Origin: Turicibacter bilis
Lineage (GTDB): Bacteria; Bacillota_I; Bacilli_A; MOL361; Turicibacteraceae
Direction of reading: 5' to 3'
Length of the DNA stretch: 64,000 nt
Assembly: GCF_024499055.1 (NCBI RefSeq)
Contig: NZ_CP071249.1
Coordinates: 1,977,001-2,041,000, forward strand
Part shown: positions 11,978 through 23,773 of the stretch, piece by piece
How the letters are laid out: each line of letters opens with the position of its first letter
How positions within the stretch are numbered: position 1 is the stretch's first letter
The notes under the pieces: generated by a model
What the model saw: only the letters and a program-made list of their open reading frames with translations
What the model was told of the DNA's origin: nothing
Databases searched by the model: none
Translations under genes and position numbers: made by a program

Positions 11978-12313
11978 ATGGAAGCTAAAGCTATGGCTAG
12001 AACAGTTCGCATTGCTCCTCGTAAAGCACGCTTAGTGATTGACTTAATTCGAGGAAAACAAGTAGGCGAAGCATACGCAATTTTAAAACACACTCCTAAA
12101 GCGGCATCTCCGATTGTTGAGAAAGTTTTAAAATCAGCTATCGCAAATGCTGAACACAACTTAAACTTAGATATCAATTCATTATATGTTAAGGAAGCAT
12201 ATGTGAATGAAGGTGCAACATTAAAACGATTCCGTCCACGTGCACAAGGTCGTGCATCACAAATCAACAAAAGAACATCTCACATCACTATCGTGGTAGC
12301 TGAGAAAAAATAA
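11978..12313 (+). CDS. rplV: 50S ribosomal protein L22
   Basis: L22, whose beta-hairpin narrows the exit tunnel; 111 aa. Two in-frame ATGs lie close together. The second (11978, [19 protein letters not shown]) is 7 bp from the GAGGAGGA site and matches the family N-terminus, while the first (11972) is only 1 bp from it. The hairpin loop near the C-terminus looks intact. Confidence 0.97.
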   Translation: MEAKAMARTVRIAPRKARLVIDLIRGKQVGEAYAILKHTPKAASPIVEKVLKSAIANAEHNLNLDINSLYVKEAYVNEGATLKRFRPRAQGRASQINKRTSHITIVVAEKK

Positions 12314-12331
12314 TTAAAGGAGGGATACGAA

Positions 12332-12994
12332 GTGGGTCAAAAAGTTAGTCCAATTGGTTTACGTGTTGGTGTAATCCGTGATTGGGATGCTCGTTGGTAT
12401 GCAAACGATAAAGACTTCGCTACTTTATTACACGAAGACTTAAAAATCCGTGATTACATTAATAACAAATTCAAAAGAGCTTCGGTATCACGCGTTGAAA
12501 TCGAACGTGCAAAAAACCGTGTTAATATTATCGTTCATACGGCTAAACCAGGTATGGTAATCGGTCGTGGTGGATCAGAAAAAGATGCAGCTGTTGCTCA
12601 ATTAGAAAAAATGACAGGTAAACGTGTTTTCATCCGTATCGTTGAAATCAAACGTCCTGAAGTTGATGCTCAATTAGTTGCAAACTCAATCGCAGAACAA
12701 TTAGAAAATCGTGCTTCTTTCCGTCGTGTACAAAAAGTTGCAATCCAACGTGCTATTAAATTTGGTGCTAAAGGGATTAAAACTCAAGTATCAGGACGTT
12801 TAGGTGGAGCAGATATGGCTCGTGCTGAAGGATATAGTGAAGGAAATGTACCTTTACATACATTACGTGCTGATATCGACTACGCTACAGCAGAAGCAGA
12901 TACAACTTACGGTAAATTAGGTATTAAAGTATGGATCTACAAAGGTGAAGTATTACCTACAAAAAACCGTCAAGTAGCAAAGGAGGGTAAATAA
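12332..12994 (+). CDS. rpsC: 30S ribosomal protein S3
   Basis: S3 at the mRNA entry channel, part of the helicase ring with S4 and S5; 220 aa. It begins with GTG ([19 protein letters not shown]) after AAAGGAGGG. The KH domain motif is visible (VIGRGG). Only one base separates it from rplP. Confidence 0.99.
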   Translation: MGQKVSPIGLRVGVIRDWDARWYANDKDFATLLHEDLKIRDYINNKFKRASVSRVEIERAKNRVNIIVHTAKPGMVIGRGGSEKDAAVAQLEKMTGKRVFIRIVEIKRPEVDAQLVANSIAEQLENRASFRRVQKVAIQRAIKFGAKGIKTQVSGRLGGADMARAEGYSEGNVPLHTLRADIDYATAEADTTYGKLGIKVWIYKGEVLPTKNRQVAKEGK

Positions 12995-12995
12995 T

Positions 12996-13427
12996 ATGTT
13001 AGTACCTAAACGTACAAAATATCGTCGCCCTCACCGCTTGTCTTATGAAGGACGTGCAAAAGGTGGAACAACTGTAGTATTTGGTGAGTATGGTTTACAA
13101 GCAACAACTGGTGCTTGGGTAACTAACCGTCAAATCGAAGCAGCTCGTATCGCTATGACTCGTTATATGAAACGTAGCGGACGTGTATGGATTAAAATCT
13201 TCCCTCATCAAGCTAAAACTGCTAAACCTTTAGAAGTCCGCATGGGATCAGGTAAAGGGGCTCCAGACGGATGGGTTGCAGTAGTAAAACCTGGAAAAGT
13301 TATGTTTGAAATTGGTGGTGTATCTGAAGAGATCGCTCGTGAAGCATTACGTTTAGCTTCTCACAAATTACCAGTTCAAACTAAGTTTGTAAAACGTGTA
13401 GACGGTGGTGATAGTAATGAAAGCTAA
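12996..13427 (+). CDS. rplP: 50S ribosomal protein L16
   Basis: L16 organises the A-site region of the 50S subunit; 143 aa. Starts [14 protein letters not shown] and carries the [19 protein letters not shown] loop near the peptidyl transferase centre. The ribosome-binding site (AAGGAGGG) is inside the end of rpsC. Its last 11 bases overlap rpmC. Confidence 0.99.
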   Translation: MLVPKRTKYRRPHRLSYEGRAKGGTTVVFGEYGLQATTGAWVTNRQIEAARIAMTRYMKRSGRVWIKIFPHQAKTAKPLEVRMGSGKGAPDGWVAVVKPGKVMFEIGGVSEEIAREALRLASHKLPVQTKFVKRVDGGDSNES

Positions 13428-13611
13428 TGAAATCCGTAATTTAACCACTACAGAAATCGAAGCTAAAATTAACGAATTAAAAGATGAGTTATTCAACCTT
13501 CGTTTCCAATTAGCTACAGGACAATTAGAAAACACTGGTCGTATTCGTGAAGTACGTAAAGGTATTGCACGTATGAAAACGATCATTAGCGAACGCGAAA
13601 ACAATAAATAA
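13417..13611 (+). CDS. rpmC: 50S ribosomal protein L29
   Basis: Small L29 beside the tunnel exit; 64 aa. The start is placed at [18 protein letters not shown] (13417), the normal N-terminus, inside rplP. There is no strong Shine-Dalgarno here (GGTGGTG at best), so translation probably depends on coupling to rplP. An upstream in-frame start at 13405 would add only MVIV. Confidence 0.97.
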   Translation: MKANEIRNLTTTEIEAKINELKDELFNLRFQLATGQLENTGRIREVRKGIARMKTIISERENNK

Positions 13612-13634
13612 TGAGCTTGAGAGGAGGTTCACTT

Positions 13635-13892
13635 ATGGAACGTACTAAAAAAACTTTTACTGGACGTGTAGTTTCAGATAAAACAGATAAAACAATTACA
13701 GTACTTATCGAATCTTACAAAGTACATCCTCTATACGGTAAACGAGTTAAATATTCAAAAAAATATGCAGCTCACGATGAGTTAAATGAAGCAAAAGTTG
13801 GAGATTTAGTTCGCATTGAAGAATGCCGTCCTATGTCAAAAACAAAAAAATTCCGTTTAGTTGAAATTGTTGAAAAAGCAGTTATTATTTAA
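13635..13892 (+). CDS. rpsQ: 30S ribosomal protein S17
   Basis: OB-fold 16S rRNA-binding protein; 85 aa. Start at [20 protein letters not shown] (13635) after GAGAGGAGG; an earlier in-frame start at 13611 would include the ribosome-binding site in the protein and is rejected. 43 bp to rplN. Confidence 0.98.
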   Translation: MERTKKTFTGRVVSDKTDKTITVLIESYKVHPLYGKRVKYSKKYAAHDELNEAKVGDLVRIEECRPMSKTKKFRLVEIVEKAVII

Positions 13893-13935
13893 TTAATTTT
13901 ATTGAAATACTGGAGTCTTGAAAGGAGGTCCAATC

Positions 13936-14304
13936 ATGATTCAACAAGAAACACGTTTAAGAGTTGCTGATAACTCTGGTGCAAAAGAATTATTAGCAAT
14001 TAAAATTTTAGGTGGTTCTCACAAAAAAACTGGTAACATCGGTGATGTTATTGTTGCTACAGTTAAGTCAGCAGCGCCAGGTGGAGTTGTTAAAAAAGGT
14101 GATGTTGTTAAAGCAGTAATCGTCCGTACGAAAACTGGAGCTCGTCGTGCTGATGGATCATACATTAAATTTGATGAAAACGCAGCGGTTATTATTAAAG
14201 ACGATAAATCTCCACGTGGTACTCGTATCTTCGGACCAGTAGCTCGTGAATTACGCGATAAAGATTTTATGCGTATTGTTTCATTAGCTCCAGAAGTACT
14301 TTAA
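13936..14304 (+). CDS. rplN: 50S ribosomal protein L14
   Basis: L14 at the subunit interface, binding site of the silencing factor RsfS; 122 aa, standard length. Start at [20 protein letters not shown] (13936) after AAAGGAGG. Ends with the family-typical [12 protein letters not shown]. Confidence 0.98.
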   Translation: MIQQETRLRVADNSGAKELLAIKILGGSHKKTGNIGDVIVATVKSAAPGGVVKKGDVVKAVIVRTKTGARRADGSYIKFDENAAVIIKDDKSPRGTRIFGPVARELRDKDFMRIVSLAPEVL

Positions 14305-14340
14305 TTAACACTTAATCCTTAAGATTAGGAGGTGCACGAT

Positions 14341-14646
14341 ATGCAAATTAAAACTGGAGATAAAGTAGTTATCATTTCAGGTAAAGATAAAGGTAAAGAA
14401 GGTGTTGTTCTTTCAGCAAACCCATCTAAAAACAAGGTGGTTGTTGAAGGTGTAAATGTTGTTAAAAAACACGTACGCCCTTCTCAAATGAATCCAGATG
14501 GTGGAATCGTTGAATTTGAAGCACCGATCCATGCATCTAACGTTATGATTGTAGATCCAAAGAGTGGTAAACCAACACGCGTAGGATATAAATTCGTTGA
14601 CGGTAAAAAAGTACGCTTCGCTAAAAAATCAGGTGAAGTATTATAA
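14341..14646 (+). CDS. rplX: 50S ribosomal protein L24
   Basis: KOW-motif assembly initiator of the 50S subunit; 101 aa. Start at [20 protein letters not shown] (14341), 6 bp after TAGGAGGTG; the upstream in-frame codon at 14332 lies within that site. The KOW motif is at the N-terminus. Confidence 0.98.
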   Translation: MQIKTGDKVVIISGKDKGKEGVVLSANPSKNKVVVEGVNVVKKHVRPSQMNPDGGIVEFEAPIHASNVMIVDPKSGKPTRVGYKFVDGKKVRFAKKSGEVL

Positions 14647-14678
14647 TATAGTTTAACAACGAAGGGAGGTAAACCTGC

Positions 14679-15218
14679 ATGAATCGTTTACGTCAAAAAT
14701 ACGAAAATGAAGTAAAAAACCAAATGGTTGAAAAATTCGGATATAAATCTGTAATGCAAATCCCAACAATTGATAAAATCGTTATCAACATGGGTATCGG
14801 AGATGCTGTAAGCAACTCTAAAGTTTTAGATGAGGCTGTAGCTGAATTAGCTTTAATCACTGGTCAAAAACCAGTTATCACACGTGCTAAGAAATCTATC
14901 GCTGGTTTCCGTCTTCGTGAAGGAATGCCAATCGGATGTAAAGTTACATTACGTGGTGAGCGTATGTATGATTTCTTAGATAAATTAGTATCAGTTTCTT
15001 TACCACGTGTACGCGACTTCCGCGGAGTTTCTAAAAAATCATTCGATGGACGTGGAAACTACACATTAGGTGTTAAAGAACAATTAATTTTCCCAGAAAT
15101 CGACTTCGATAAAGTAAATAAAGTTCGAGGAATGGATATCGTTGTAGTTACAACTGCTAACACAGATGAAGAAGCTCGTGAGTTGTTAACTCAATTAGGG
15201 ATGCCATTTCAAAAATAA
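14679..15218 (+). CDS. rplE: 50S ribosomal protein L5
   Basis: L5 binds 5S rRNA and contacts P-site tRNA; 179 aa. Conserved [17 protein letters not shown] and [19 protein letters not shown]. Start after AGGGAGG. 22 bp to rpsN. Confidence 0.99.
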   Translation: MNRLRQKYENEVKNQMVEKFGYKSVMQIPTIDKIVINMGIGDAVSNSKVLDEAVAELALITGQKPVITRAKKSIAGFRLREGMPIGCKVTLRGERMYDFLDKLVSVSLPRVRDFRGVSKKSFDGRGNYTLGVKEQLIFPEIDFDKVNKVRGMDIVVVTTANTDEEARELLTQLGMPFQK

Positions 15219-15225
15219 TTGATGA

Positions 15226-15426
<201 letters not shown>

Positions 15427-15465
15427 TAAACTTAATTCTCTTTAAACGGGAAGGAGGAAAAATAA

Positions 15466-15864
15466 ATGGTAATGACAGATCCTATTGCAGATATGTTAAC
15501 ACGTATTCGTAACGCAAACCAAATGCGTCATGAAGTGGTTGAAATGCCAGCTTCTAAAATGAAACGTGAAGTATTAGAATTATTAAAACGTGAAGGTTTC
15601 ATTCGCGATGTAGAATATATTGAAGATAACAAACAAGGTGTTTTACGTGTTGCTTTAAAATACGGTAAAAACAACGAACGTGTTATCACAGGTTTAAAAC
15701 GTATCTCTAAACCAGGTTTACGTGTATACGTTAAAAATACAGAAGTTCCTAAAGTATTAAACGGATTAGGTATCGCTATCTTATCTACTTCTAAAGGAAT
15801 TATGGCTGATAAAGAAGCTCGTCAACAACAAGTTGGTGGAGAAGTATTAGCTTACGTTTGGTAA
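15466..15864 (+). CDS. rpsH: 30S ribosomal protein S8
   Basis: Primary 16S rRNA-binding protein; 132 aa. N-terminus [18 protein letters not shown] and C-terminal [14 protein letters not shown] are typical. Start after AAGGAGG. In E. coli S8 represses the spc operon; no such site was identified here. Confidence 0.99.
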   Translation: MVMTDPIADMLTRIRNANQMRHEVVEMPASKMKREVLELLKREGFIRDVEYIEDNKQGVLRVALKYGKNNERVITGLKRISKPGLRVYVKNTEVPKVLNGLGIAILSTSKGIMADKEARQQQVGGEVLAYVW

Positions 15865-15891
15865 TAAATAAAGACAGGAGGTGTCACATAA

Positions 15892-16434
15892 ATGTCTCGT
15901 ATTGGTAATAAACCAGTAGCATTACCTTCTGGTGTTGAAGTGATTGTTGCTGAAAATAACTTAGTTACTGTGAAGGGACCTAAAGGGGAACTTTCTCGTA
16001 CATTTAATGCAAATATGCAAATTACAGTTGAAGGAAACGAATTAACTGTAGTTCGTCCTAACGATAACAAGGAAAACAAAATGTTACACGGAACAACACG
16101 TGCTTTATTAAACAACATGGTTGTTGGTGTATCTGAAGGGTTTACTCGTGAGTTAGAAATCATCGGGGTTGGATACCGTGCACAAAAACAAGGAGAAAAA
16201 CTTGTATTAAACGCTGGATACTCTCACCCAGTTGAGATGGATGCACCTGCAGGTGTAACTATCGAAGTACCTAACAATACTACTGTAGTAGTAAAAGGGA
16301 TCGACAAACAAGTAGTTGGAGAATTCGCTGCTAACATTCGCGCTGTACGTGCTCCTGAACCATACAAAGGAAAAGGAATCCGTTACAAAGGTGAACATGT
16401 TCGTCGTAAAGAAGGTAAAAAAGCTAAAAAATAA
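15892..16434 (+). CDS. rplF: 50S ribosomal protein L6
   Basis: L6 near the factor-binding site (sarcin-ricin loop); 180 aa, two repeated alpha/beta domains. N-terminus [15 protein letters not shown] and C-terminal [14 protein letters not shown] are diagnostic. Start after AGGAGG. 19 bp to rplR. Confidence 0.99.
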   Translation: MSRIGNKPVALPSGVEVIVAENNLVTVKGPKGELSRTFNANMQITVEGNELTVVRPNDNKENKMLHGTTRALLNNMVVGVSEGFTRELEIIGVGYRAQKQGEKLVLNAGYSHPVEMDAPAGVTIEVPNNTTVVVKGIDKQVVGEFAANIRAVRAPEPYKGKGIRYKGEHVRRKEGKKAKK

Positions 16435-16453
16435 TTCGAAAGGGGTGGCCTGA

Positions 16454-16816
16454 ATGATTAAAAAAGTATCACGTAATGAGTTACGTAAACAAAGACATTA
16501 CCGTGTACGTGCTAAAGTTACAGGAACTGCAGAGCGCCCACGCTTAAATGTATTCCGCTCTAGCAAACACATTTATGCGCAAATCATTGATGATGTAACT
16601 GGTACTACATTAGTTAGTGCATCAACTTTAGATAAAGATTTAAACATCGCTTCTACAGGTAACGTTGAAGCAGCTAAAGCAGTAGGTGCAGCAGTTGCTA
16701 AACGCGCTTTAGAAAAAAATATCACATCAGTTGTTTTCGACCGTGGAGGATATATCTATCACGGACGTGTTGCAGCATTAGCTGAAGCAGCTCGTGAAAA
16801 TGGATTACAATTCTAA
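16454..16816 (+). CDS. rplR: 50S ribosomal protein L18
   Basis: L18 attaches 5S rRNA to the large subunit; 120 aa. Conserved [18 protein letters not shown] and [14 protein letters not shown]. Start after AAAGGGGTGG. Confidence 0.99.
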   Translation: MIKKVSRNELRKQRHYRVRAKVTGTAERPRLNVFRSSKHIYAQIIDDVTGTTLVSASTLDKDLNIASTGNVEAAKAVGAAVAKRALEKNITSVVFDRGGYIYHGRVAALAEAARENGLQF

Positions 16817-16836
16817 TTAAAGAAGGAGGGACAAAG

Positions 16837-17340
16837 ATGCGTCAAATCATTGACCCTAGTAACTTAACACTTGAAGAACGTGTAGTTACTATTAATCGTG
16901 TAACGAAGGTAGTAAAAGGTGGACGTCGTTTCCGTTTTGCTGCATTAGTTGTTGTCGGTGACAAAAATGGTCACGTTGGTTTCGGTACTGGTAAAGCTCA
17001 AGAGGTACCTGAAGCAATCAAAAAAGCAGTTGAAAGTGCTAAAAAGAACTTAATCTATGTACCTACAGTTGGAACTACAATTCCTCACCAAATCGTTGGA
17101 GAATTCGGTTCAGGTAGCGTATTATTAAAACCTGCTTCTGCCGGTACAGGAGTTATCGCAGGTGGACCAGTACGTGCCGTATTAGAGTTAGCTGGAGTAC
17201 AAGATATCTTATCAAAATCTTTAGGATCAAACACACCAATTAACATGGTTCGTGCAACAATCAATGGTTTAGAAAATTTAAAAACAGTTGAGCGCGTAGC
17301 TGAATTACGTGGGAAAACTGTTGAAGAAATCTTAGGATAA
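16837..17340 (+). CDS. rpsE: 30S ribosomal protein S5
   Basis: S5, translational accuracy and mRNA unwinding at the entry channel; 167 aa. Carries the dsRBD-like N-terminal domain ([17 protein letters not shown]) and the [19 protein letters not shown] loop. Start after AAGGAGGG. 13 bp to rpmD. Confidence 0.99.
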   Translation: MRQIIDPSNLTLEERVVTINRVTKVVKGGRRFRFAALVVVGDKNGHVGFGTGKAQEVPEAIKKAVESAKKNLIYVPTVGTTIPHQIVGEFGSGSVLLKPASAGTGVIAGGPVRAVLELAGVQDILSKSLGSNTPINMVRATINGLENLKTVERVAELRGKTVEEILG

Positions 17341-17353
17341 GGAGGGAACTCCA

Positions 17354-17536
17354 ATGGCTAAAGAATTACACATTACTTTAACACGTAGTGTAATCGGTCA
17401 AAATGAATCTCAACGTGCAACAGTTCAAGCATTAGGTTTAAAAAAATTAAACCAAACAGTTGTTAAAGCTGACAATGTAGCTGTTCGCGGTATGATTAAT
17501 AAAGTATCTCATTTATTGACTGTAGTAGAGAAATAA
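17354..17536 (+). CDS. rpmD: 50S ribosomal protein L30
   Basis: Small L30, 60 aa: [20 protein letters not shown] and [12 protein letters not shown]. Start after AAGGAGGG. It lies between rpsE and rplO as in other Bacilli. Confidence 0.98.
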   Translation: MAKELHITLTRSVIGQNESQRATVQALGLKKLNQTVVKADNVAVRGMINKVSHLLTVVEK

Positions 17537-17557
17537 TCAAAGAGGAGGTGACTTTCG

Positions 17558-17998
17558 GTGAAATTACATGAGTTAACATATACTGAAGGGTCTCGTAAAG
17601 ATAGAAAACGTATCGGTCGTGGACACGGTTCAGGTCAAGGTAAAACTGCAGGTAAAGGACACAAAGGACAAAACGCTCGTTCAGGTGGTGGAGTTCGTTT
17701 AGGATTCGAAGGTGGTCAAACTCCTTTATTCCGTCGTTTACCAAAACGTGGATTTACTAACATCAACCGTAAAGAATACGCTATCGTTAATTTAGATCAA
17801 TTAAATAAATTCGAAGATGGAACAGTTGTTACTGCAGAACTTTTATTAGAAACTGGAGTAATTAAAAAATTACACTCTGGGCTTAAAGTTTTAGGACAAG
17901 GACAACTAGAGAAGAAATTAACTGTTAAAGCAGCTAAATTCTCAAAAACAGCAGAAGAACAAATTGCGGCTCAAGGTGGATCAATCGAGGTGGTATAA
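17558..17998 (+). CDS. rplO: 50S ribosomal protein L15
   Basis: L15, late assembly protein; 146 aa. GTG start after AGAGGAGGTG. The glycine/arginine-rich N-terminal extension typical of L15 is present ([19 protein letters not shown]). The stop codon overlaps the secY start by one base. Confidence 0.99.
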   Translation: MKLHELTYTEGSRKDRKRIGRGHGSGQGKTAGKGHKGQNARSGGGVRLGFEGGQTPLFRRLPKRGFTNINRKEYAIVNLDQLNKFEDGTVVTAELLLETGVIKKLHSGLKVLGQGQLEKKLTVKAAKFSKTAEEQIAAQGGSIEVV

Positions 17999-19278
17999 TG
18001 GCTACTTTCAGTAAGATATGGAAGAACGCTGATTTACGTAAAAAGATCCTATTCACGTTGATGATCTTTGTTGTCTATCGTATTGGATCTTATATTCCTG
18101 TGCCAACCATCAATACATCTGTTTTAGAAGCTTCCGCGCAAACTCCGATGCTTGGATTCTTTGATACATTAAGTGGAGGGGCATTGAAACGATTTTCATT
18201 GTTTGCGATGTCTATCTCTCCTTATATTACTGCATCAATTGTTATCCAGTTGCTTCAAATGGATGTTGTACCGATTTTGTCTGAATGGGCAAAAGAAGGT
18301 GAAACTGGTAAACGTAAGTTAAATCAATTAACTCGTTATGTCACTTTAGTTCTTGCATTTGTTCAAGCCATTGCAATGTCAATTGGTTTCGATTTAGGAT
18401 ATCAAGGGATTTTACTGGAAAGTCATTCAGTAATCACTTATCTTTATATTGCATTAACTATGACAGCAGGTACGGCTGTTATGATTTTCCTTGCTGATCA
18501 AATTACTAGCAAGGGAATTGGTAATGGTACATCAATGATTATCGTAGCAGGTATTTTATCTCGTGTTCCATATATGCTAAACGATTTATACACGAAATAC
18601 TTGGTAAATATAACAGTATCTAACGTGTTAGCATTTATTTCAGTGTTAGCATTGTTAGCTCTGACAATTATTGCTGTTATCTATTTACAAAGCGCAACTA
18701 GAAAATTACCAATTCAATATGCCAATAGACATAATTCTGCTCAGTTATCGGGACGTAAAGATTCATTTATTCCGCTGAAGTTAAATTCAGCTGGGGTAAT
18801 TCCAGTAATCTTTGCAGCTTCACTTGTGAGCTTACCGTTAACTGTAGTAAATTTCTTGCCTGAATCAGGTGTAACTAATGTAATTAAAGCTATCTTTAAT
18901 TACCAACAACCAATTGGGTTTATTTTATATGTTGTATTAATCGTTGCTTTCACTTACTTCTATGCTTTCGTACAAGTAAGTCCAGAAAAAGTAGCAGAAA
19001 ACCTTAAAAAACAAGGATCATACATTCCAGGTGTAAGACCGGGTGTTGATACTGAAGAATATTTATCAAAAGTTTTATCTCGTATCACTTTTATTGGAGC
19101 TATTTATTTAGTAGTCATTGCGGGCTTACCAATTGTATTTGGCGCAATCACTGATTTACCAAGTAGTGTTGAAATTGGTGGTACAAGCTTATTAATTGTT
19201 GTAGGTGTAGCAATCGAAACTGCTAAGCAAATCCAAACAAAAACAATGGATCAAAAATATAAAGGATTCATCAAATAA
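17998..19278 (+). CDS. secY: Protein translocase subunit SecY
   Basis: Channel of the Sec translocon in the cytoplasmic membrane; 426 aa with ten predicted membrane helices. Plug/TM2 region (PMLGFFDTLSGGALKRFSLF) and the cytosolic C5 loop (SPEKVAENLKKQGSYIPGVR) that contacts SecA and the ribosome are intact. The start overlaps the rplO stop (TAATG) with the GGTGG site inside rplO. It exports the secreted and membrane proteins of this window. Confidence 0.99.
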   Translation: MATFSKIWKNADLRKKILFTLMIFVVYRIGSYIPVPTINTSVLEASAQTPMLGFFDTLSGGALKRFSLFAMSISPYITASIVIQLLQMDVVPILSEWAKEGETGKRKLNQLTRYVTLVLAFVQAIAMSIGFDLGYQGILLESHSVITYLYIALTMTAGTAVMIFLADQITSKGIGNGTSMIIVAGILSRVPYMLNDLYTKYLVNITVSNVLAFISVLALLALTIIAVIYLQSATRKLPIQYANRHNSAQLSGRKDSFIPLKLNSAGVIPVIFAASLVSLPLTVVNFLPESGVTNVIKAIFNYQQPIGFILYVVLIVAFTYFYAFVQVSPEKVAENLKKQGSYIPGVRPGVDTEEYLSKVLSRITFIGAIYLVVIAGLPIVFGAITDLPSSVEIGGTSLLIVVGVAIETAKQIQTKTMDQKYKGFIK

Positions 19279-19282
19279 TTGA

Positions 19283-19941
<659 letters not shown>

Positions 19942-19942
<1 letters not shown>

Positions 19943-20688
19943 TGATTATTTGTAAGACTCCACGCGAAATTGATATTATGCGAGAAGCCGGTCGTATTGT
20001 TGCTTTAGCTCATCAAGAGGTTCAAAAGCACATTAAACCTGGCGTTACAACGAAGCAGTTAGATAAAATTGTAGAAGATGTAATTCGTAGTCAAGGCGCA
20101 ATACCTTCTTTTAAAGGTTATCATGGATTCCCTGCAAGTATTTGTGCATCAGTAAACGATGAACTTGTTCACGGTATTCCAGGAAATCGTGTCTTAAAAG
20201 ATGGAGATATTATCTCAATCGATATCGGCGCGAAATATAATGGATATCATGGTGATTCAGCTTGGACTTACCCAGTAGGGAAAATCTCAGATGAAGCTCA
20301 ACTATTACTTGATGTAACTAAACAATCATTATTTGTCGGTTTAGAACAGGCTAAAGCGGGAAATCGTTTATCAGATATCTCACACGCTATTCAAGTGTAT
20401 GTAGAATCTCATAATTTCTCGATTGTCCGTGAGTACGCTGGGCATGGTGTCGGTCAAGATCTACATGAAGATCCTTCAATTCCACACTATGGACCTCCTG
20501 GACGAGGACCAAGATTGAAAACAGGTATGACTTTAGCAATCGAACCTATGGTTAATTATGGTGAGAGATACGTTCGTACTTTAGCTGATAATTGGACTGT
20601 AGTTACTCGTGATAAAGCTCTCTGTGCTCATTTCGAACATACTGTTGTCATCACTGACAATGGATATGAAATATTAACTAAGTTATAA
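19942..20688 (+). CDS. map: Type I methionine aminopeptidase
   Basis: Removes the initiator methionine; 248 aa. The five-ligand dimetal site can be read: D in [18 protein letters not shown] (two Asp), H in [11 protein letters not shown] in AIEPM and E in FEHTVVIT, plus the substrate His in YHGFPAS. Short form without an SH3 or zinc-finger extension. Start overlaps the adk stop. Confidence 0.99.
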
Positions 20689-20707
20689 AGATAAGGAGGC
20701 ATAATCA

Positions 20708-20926
20708 ATGGCTAAGCAAGACGTTATTGAAGTAGAAGCTACCGTTATCGATAATTTGCCAAACGCTATGTTTAAAGTAGAATTAGAAAATGGTCATCAA
20801 TTAATTGCTCACGTTTCTGGTAAAATCCGTATGAACTTCATTCGTATTTTACCAGGTGATAAAGTAACAGTAGAATTATCTCCTTATGATTTAACACGTG
20901 GGCGTATTACATATCGTCACAAATAG
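20708..20926 (+). CDS. infA: Translation initiation factor IF-1
   Basis: 72-aa single OB-fold (S1-like) protein covering the A site during initiation. Canonical [20 protein letters not shown] and [10 protein letters not shown]. Start after AAGGAGG. 36 bp to rpmJ. Confidence 0.99.
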   Translation: MAKQDVIEVEATVIDNLPNAMFKVELENGHQLIAHVSGKIRMNFIRILPGDKVTVELSPYDLTRGRITYRHK

Positions 20927-20959
20927 ACTCCGATATACTGAAAAATGAGGAGGTTTTAA

Positions 20960-21076
<117 letters not shown>

Positions 21077-21095
21077 GCTTTAGGAGGTGCAATGT

Positions 21096-21461
21096 ATGGC
21101 ACGTATTGCTGGTGTAGATATTCCTCGCGACAAACGCGTTGTAATTTCATTAACATATATCTATGGAATTGGTAAACCAACAGCTCAACAAATCTTAGCT
21201 GCTGCTGGTGTATCAGAAGATACACGTGTACGTGATTTAACTGAAGATGAGTTAAACCGTATCCGTGCAGAAGTAGATAAATTAAAAGTAGAAGGAGACT
21301 TACGTCGTGAAGTTTCATTAAACATCAAACGTTTAATGGAGATCGCTTCATTCCGTGGTATCCGTCACCGTAGAAGTTTACCAGTACGCGGACAAAACAC
21401 TAAAAACAATGCCCGTACTCGTAAAGGTCCACGTAAAACAGTTGCTAATAAGAAAAAATAG
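21096..21461 (+). CDS. rpsM: 30S ribosomal protein S13
   Basis: S13 of the 30S head, bridge to the 50S subunit; 121 aa from [20 protein letters not shown] (21096), which is correctly spaced from TAGGAGGTG; an upstream in-frame ATG at 21087 would add MQC and is not used. Basic C-terminal tail ([14 protein letters not shown]). Confidence 0.98.
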   Translation: MARIAGVDIPRDKRVVISLTYIYGIGKPTAQQILAAAGVSEDTRVRDLTEDELNRIRAEVDKLKVEGDLRREVSLNIKRLMEIASFRGIRHRRSLPVRGQNTKNNARTRKGPRKTVANKKK

Positions 21462-21477
21462 TTAGGAGGGTCATCAT

Positions 21478-21867
21478 ATGGCACGTAAACAAGTTAGTCG
21501 TAAACGTCGTGTTAAAAAGAATATTGCTACAGGTGTAGCACATATCCACTCGACTTTCAATAATACAATTGTTACGATTACTGATCCTCATGGTAATGCA
21601 ATCTCATGGTCAAGTGCAGGTGCATTAGGATTCAAAGGATCTCGTAAATCAACTCCATTCGCTGCTCAAATGGCATCAGAAGCTGCTGCTAAAGCTGCAA
21701 TGGATCACGGAATGAAAAGTGTAGACGTATCAGTTAAAGGTCCTGGTCCTGGTCGTGAAGCAGCTATTCGTGCTTTACAAGCTGCAGGATTAGATGTAAC
21801 AGCTATCAAAGACGTTACTCCAGTTCCTCATAACGGATGCCGTCCACCAAAACACCCACGTGGTTAA
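21478..21867 (+). CDS. rpsK: 30S ribosomal protein S11
   Basis: S11 of the 30S platform; 129 aa. [31 protein letters not shown] and the C-terminal [11 protein letters not shown] are typical. Start after TAGGAGGG. rpoA follows after 58 bp. Confidence 0.99.
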   Translation: MARKQVSRKRRVKKNIATGVAHIHSTFNNTIVTITDPHGNAISWSSAGALGFKGSRKSTPFAAQMASEAAAKAAMDHGMKSVDVSVKGPGPGREAAIRALQAAGLDVTAIKDVTPVPHNGCRPPKHPRG

Positions 21868-21925
21868 TCAGGAAGTTATTTGAAAGTAGTACCCTACTAT
21901 TAAGCGATCCTGAGGAGGGAAATCG

Positions 21926-22870
21926 ATGTTAGAAATCGAAAAACCAAGAATTGAAGTTGAAGAATACATCAAAGATGAATTCTATGGGAAATTTGTTATT
22001 GAGCCTCTAAAACGTGGATATGGTACTACGTTAGGGAATTCCTTACGTCGAGTATTACTATCATCACTTCCTGGAGCTGCAGTAACATCTATCTCTATAG
22101 AGGGAGTTCAACACGAATTCACTTCTATCGATGGTGTAGTTGAAGATGTAACACAAATTATTTTAAATTTAAAAAACTTAATCTTATCTATTGATTCAGA
22201 AGAGGTTAAGGAATTACGTATTGATGTTGCTAGAGAAGGTGCAGTTACGGCTGCAGATATCGAATGTGACGAACAAGTAGAAATTATCAATCCTGACTTA
22301 CACATTGCTACTTTATCAGCTACAGGTCGTTTACGAATGACTATGAAAGCTCGTCGTGGTAATGGTTATGTTGGTGCGGATGATAATAAAAAATTACTTG
22401 AGAGTGCAGGAGAGATCGCTATCGACTCTATCTACACACCAGTAACTCGCGTATCTTATGATGTTGAAAAGACTCGTGTTGGTCAAGATGCATCATACGA
22501 TAAATTAACATTAGAAGTTTGGACAAACGGAAGTGTTAACCCACAAGAAGCTATCTCTTTAGCATCTAAAATCTTAGTTGAACACTTCAGCATTCTAGTT
22601 AACTTAAATGAAGCAGGGCAACTTGCATCATTCATCGTTGAACGTGAAGATGAAGAGAAAAACAAAGTATTAGAAATGCCAATTGAAGAGTTAGACTTAT
22701 CTGTTCGTTCTTACAACTGTTTACGCCGTGCTGGAATCAATACAGTTGAAGAATTAGCTCGTCATTCTGAAGAAGATATGATGAAAGTTCGTAACTTAGG
22801 TAAAAAATCATTAAAAGAAGTTAAGGATAAACTTGACGAATTAGGATTAAGCTTAGGTTGCACTAAATAA
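21926..22870 (+). CDS. rpoA: DNA-directed RNA polymerase subunit alpha
   Basis: Scaffold of RNA polymerase; 314 aa. The N-terminal dimerisation domain ([20 protein letters not shown]) and the C-terminal domain that contacts activators and UP elements ([20 protein letters not shown]) are both present. Start after TGAGGAGGG. The alpha CTD is relevant here because many promoters in the window are extended -10 types lacking a good -35. Confidence 0.99.
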   Translation: MLEIEKPRIEVEEYIKDEFYGKFVIEPLKRGYGTTLGNSLRRVLLSSLPGAAVTSISIEGVQHEFTSIDGVVEDVTQIILNLKNLILSIDSEEVKELRIDVAREGAVTAADIECDEQVEIINPDLHIATLSATGRLRMTMKARRGNGYVGADDNKKLLESAGEIAIDSIYTPVTRVSYDVEKTRVGQDASYDKLTLEVWTNGSVNPQEAISLASKILVEHFSILVNLNEAGQLASFIVEREDEEKNKVLEMPIEELDLSVRSYNCLRRAGINTVEELARHSEEDMMKVRNLGKKSLKEVKDKLDELGLSLGCTK

Positions 22871-22924
22871 TTGATTTATATATAATGTTATAATTCCATT
22901 TTCATATGGAAGGAGGAATTTTAA

Positions 22925-23287
22925 GTGGCTTACAGAAAATTAGGACGTCTTAGTCATCAACGTAAAGCAATGTTACGTGATTTATCAACAGATTTAATCA
23001 TCAACGAACGCATTGTAACAACTGAAGCTCGTGCAAAAGAATTACGTTCAGTAGTTGAGAAATTAATTACTTTAGGTAAACGTGGAGACTTACACGCTCG
23101 TCGTCAAGCAGCTGCATATGTACGTGCAGAGGTTGCTAACGATGAAACTGGAGCAACAGCTGTTCAAAAATTATTCTCTGATATCGCACCTCGTTACGCT
23201 GAGCGTAATGGTGGATACACTCGTATCTTAAAAGTTGGACCTCGTCGTGGGGATGCAGCTGATATGGTAGTTATCGAGTTAGTATAA
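22925..23287 (+). CDS. rplQ: 50S ribosomal protein L17
   Basis: L17 near the tunnel exit; 120 aa with a GTG start after [29 protein letters not shown] and [19 protein letters not shown] are diagnostic. Last gene of the cluster: a strong terminator follows directly, and the ECF transporter/truA/rplM/rpsI genes that follow it in B. subtilis are absent. Confidence 0.99.
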   Translation: MAYRKLGRLSHQRKAMLRDLSTDLIINERIVTTEARAKELRSVVEKLITLGKRGDLHARRQAAAYVRAEVANDETGATAVQKLFSDIAPRYAERNGGYTRILKVGPRRGDAADMVVIELV

Positions 23288-23293
23288 TTTTTC

Positions 23294-23329
23294 AAACCAT
23301 AGAAGATTTTATCTTCTATGGTTTTTTTT
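23294..23329 (+). terminator. Terminator of the S10-spc-alpha cluster
   Basis: Perfect 13-bp stem (AAACCATAGAAGA/TCTTCTATGGTTT) with a 5-nt loop and a T-run, 6 bp after the rplQ stop. Confidence 0.93.
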
Positions 23330-23735
23330 ATTTGAATCTGTTAGACGAAAATGTTGTTATTGGGTGTTTGTCTATTTAAAAGGGATCAAATCTTTAAAAT
23401 CGACAGTCAACAGTCGTTGATATCAAACAATTGCTTATCAACAAGATTGTCTAATACACCCTTTTATTTTCAAATCTCACAAAGGTTTAGGTGATTTTTT
23501 GAAATACGTCATAAAATAATAAACACGATGATATAATGAATGGTCTAGTATATACTAAAAAGTGTTACTATTATTTTCTGAAAAATATTTATCAATAAGT
23601 TATCTTGATTATTATCGCTATTAATTTATTTAATTGTATTACCTGCATTAAGCAATTTTAGATTTAATCTATTTGGTAAAAAATGTTTTATAATTACTTA
23701 ATTTCTTATCCATTTATTTATATTTTAGTGAGTTA
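23330..23735. other. Gene-free region before cdaA, possibly with a structured RNA
   Basis: No gene is seen in about 400 bp. A GGGTGT at 23362-23367 can pair with ACACCC at 23456-23461, which is followed by TTTTATTTT; smaller hairpins lie between (TCAAC/GTTGA near 23407-23420). This could be a terminated small RNA, but the closing helix is only 6 bp and no promoter was recognised for it. The rest is plain AT-rich sequence. Confidence 0.3.
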
Positions 23736-23744
23736 TGATATAAT
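23736..23744 (+). promoter_or_regulatory. Extended -10 promoter of the cdaA operon
   Basis: TGATATAAT: TG, one base, consensus TATAAT (23739-23744). No recognisable -35 element at the usual distance. Transcription would start about 20 bp before the cdaA start codon. Confidence 0.7.
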
Positions 23745-23773
23745 AAAAATGTTATAAAAAGGAGGCCGACAGT

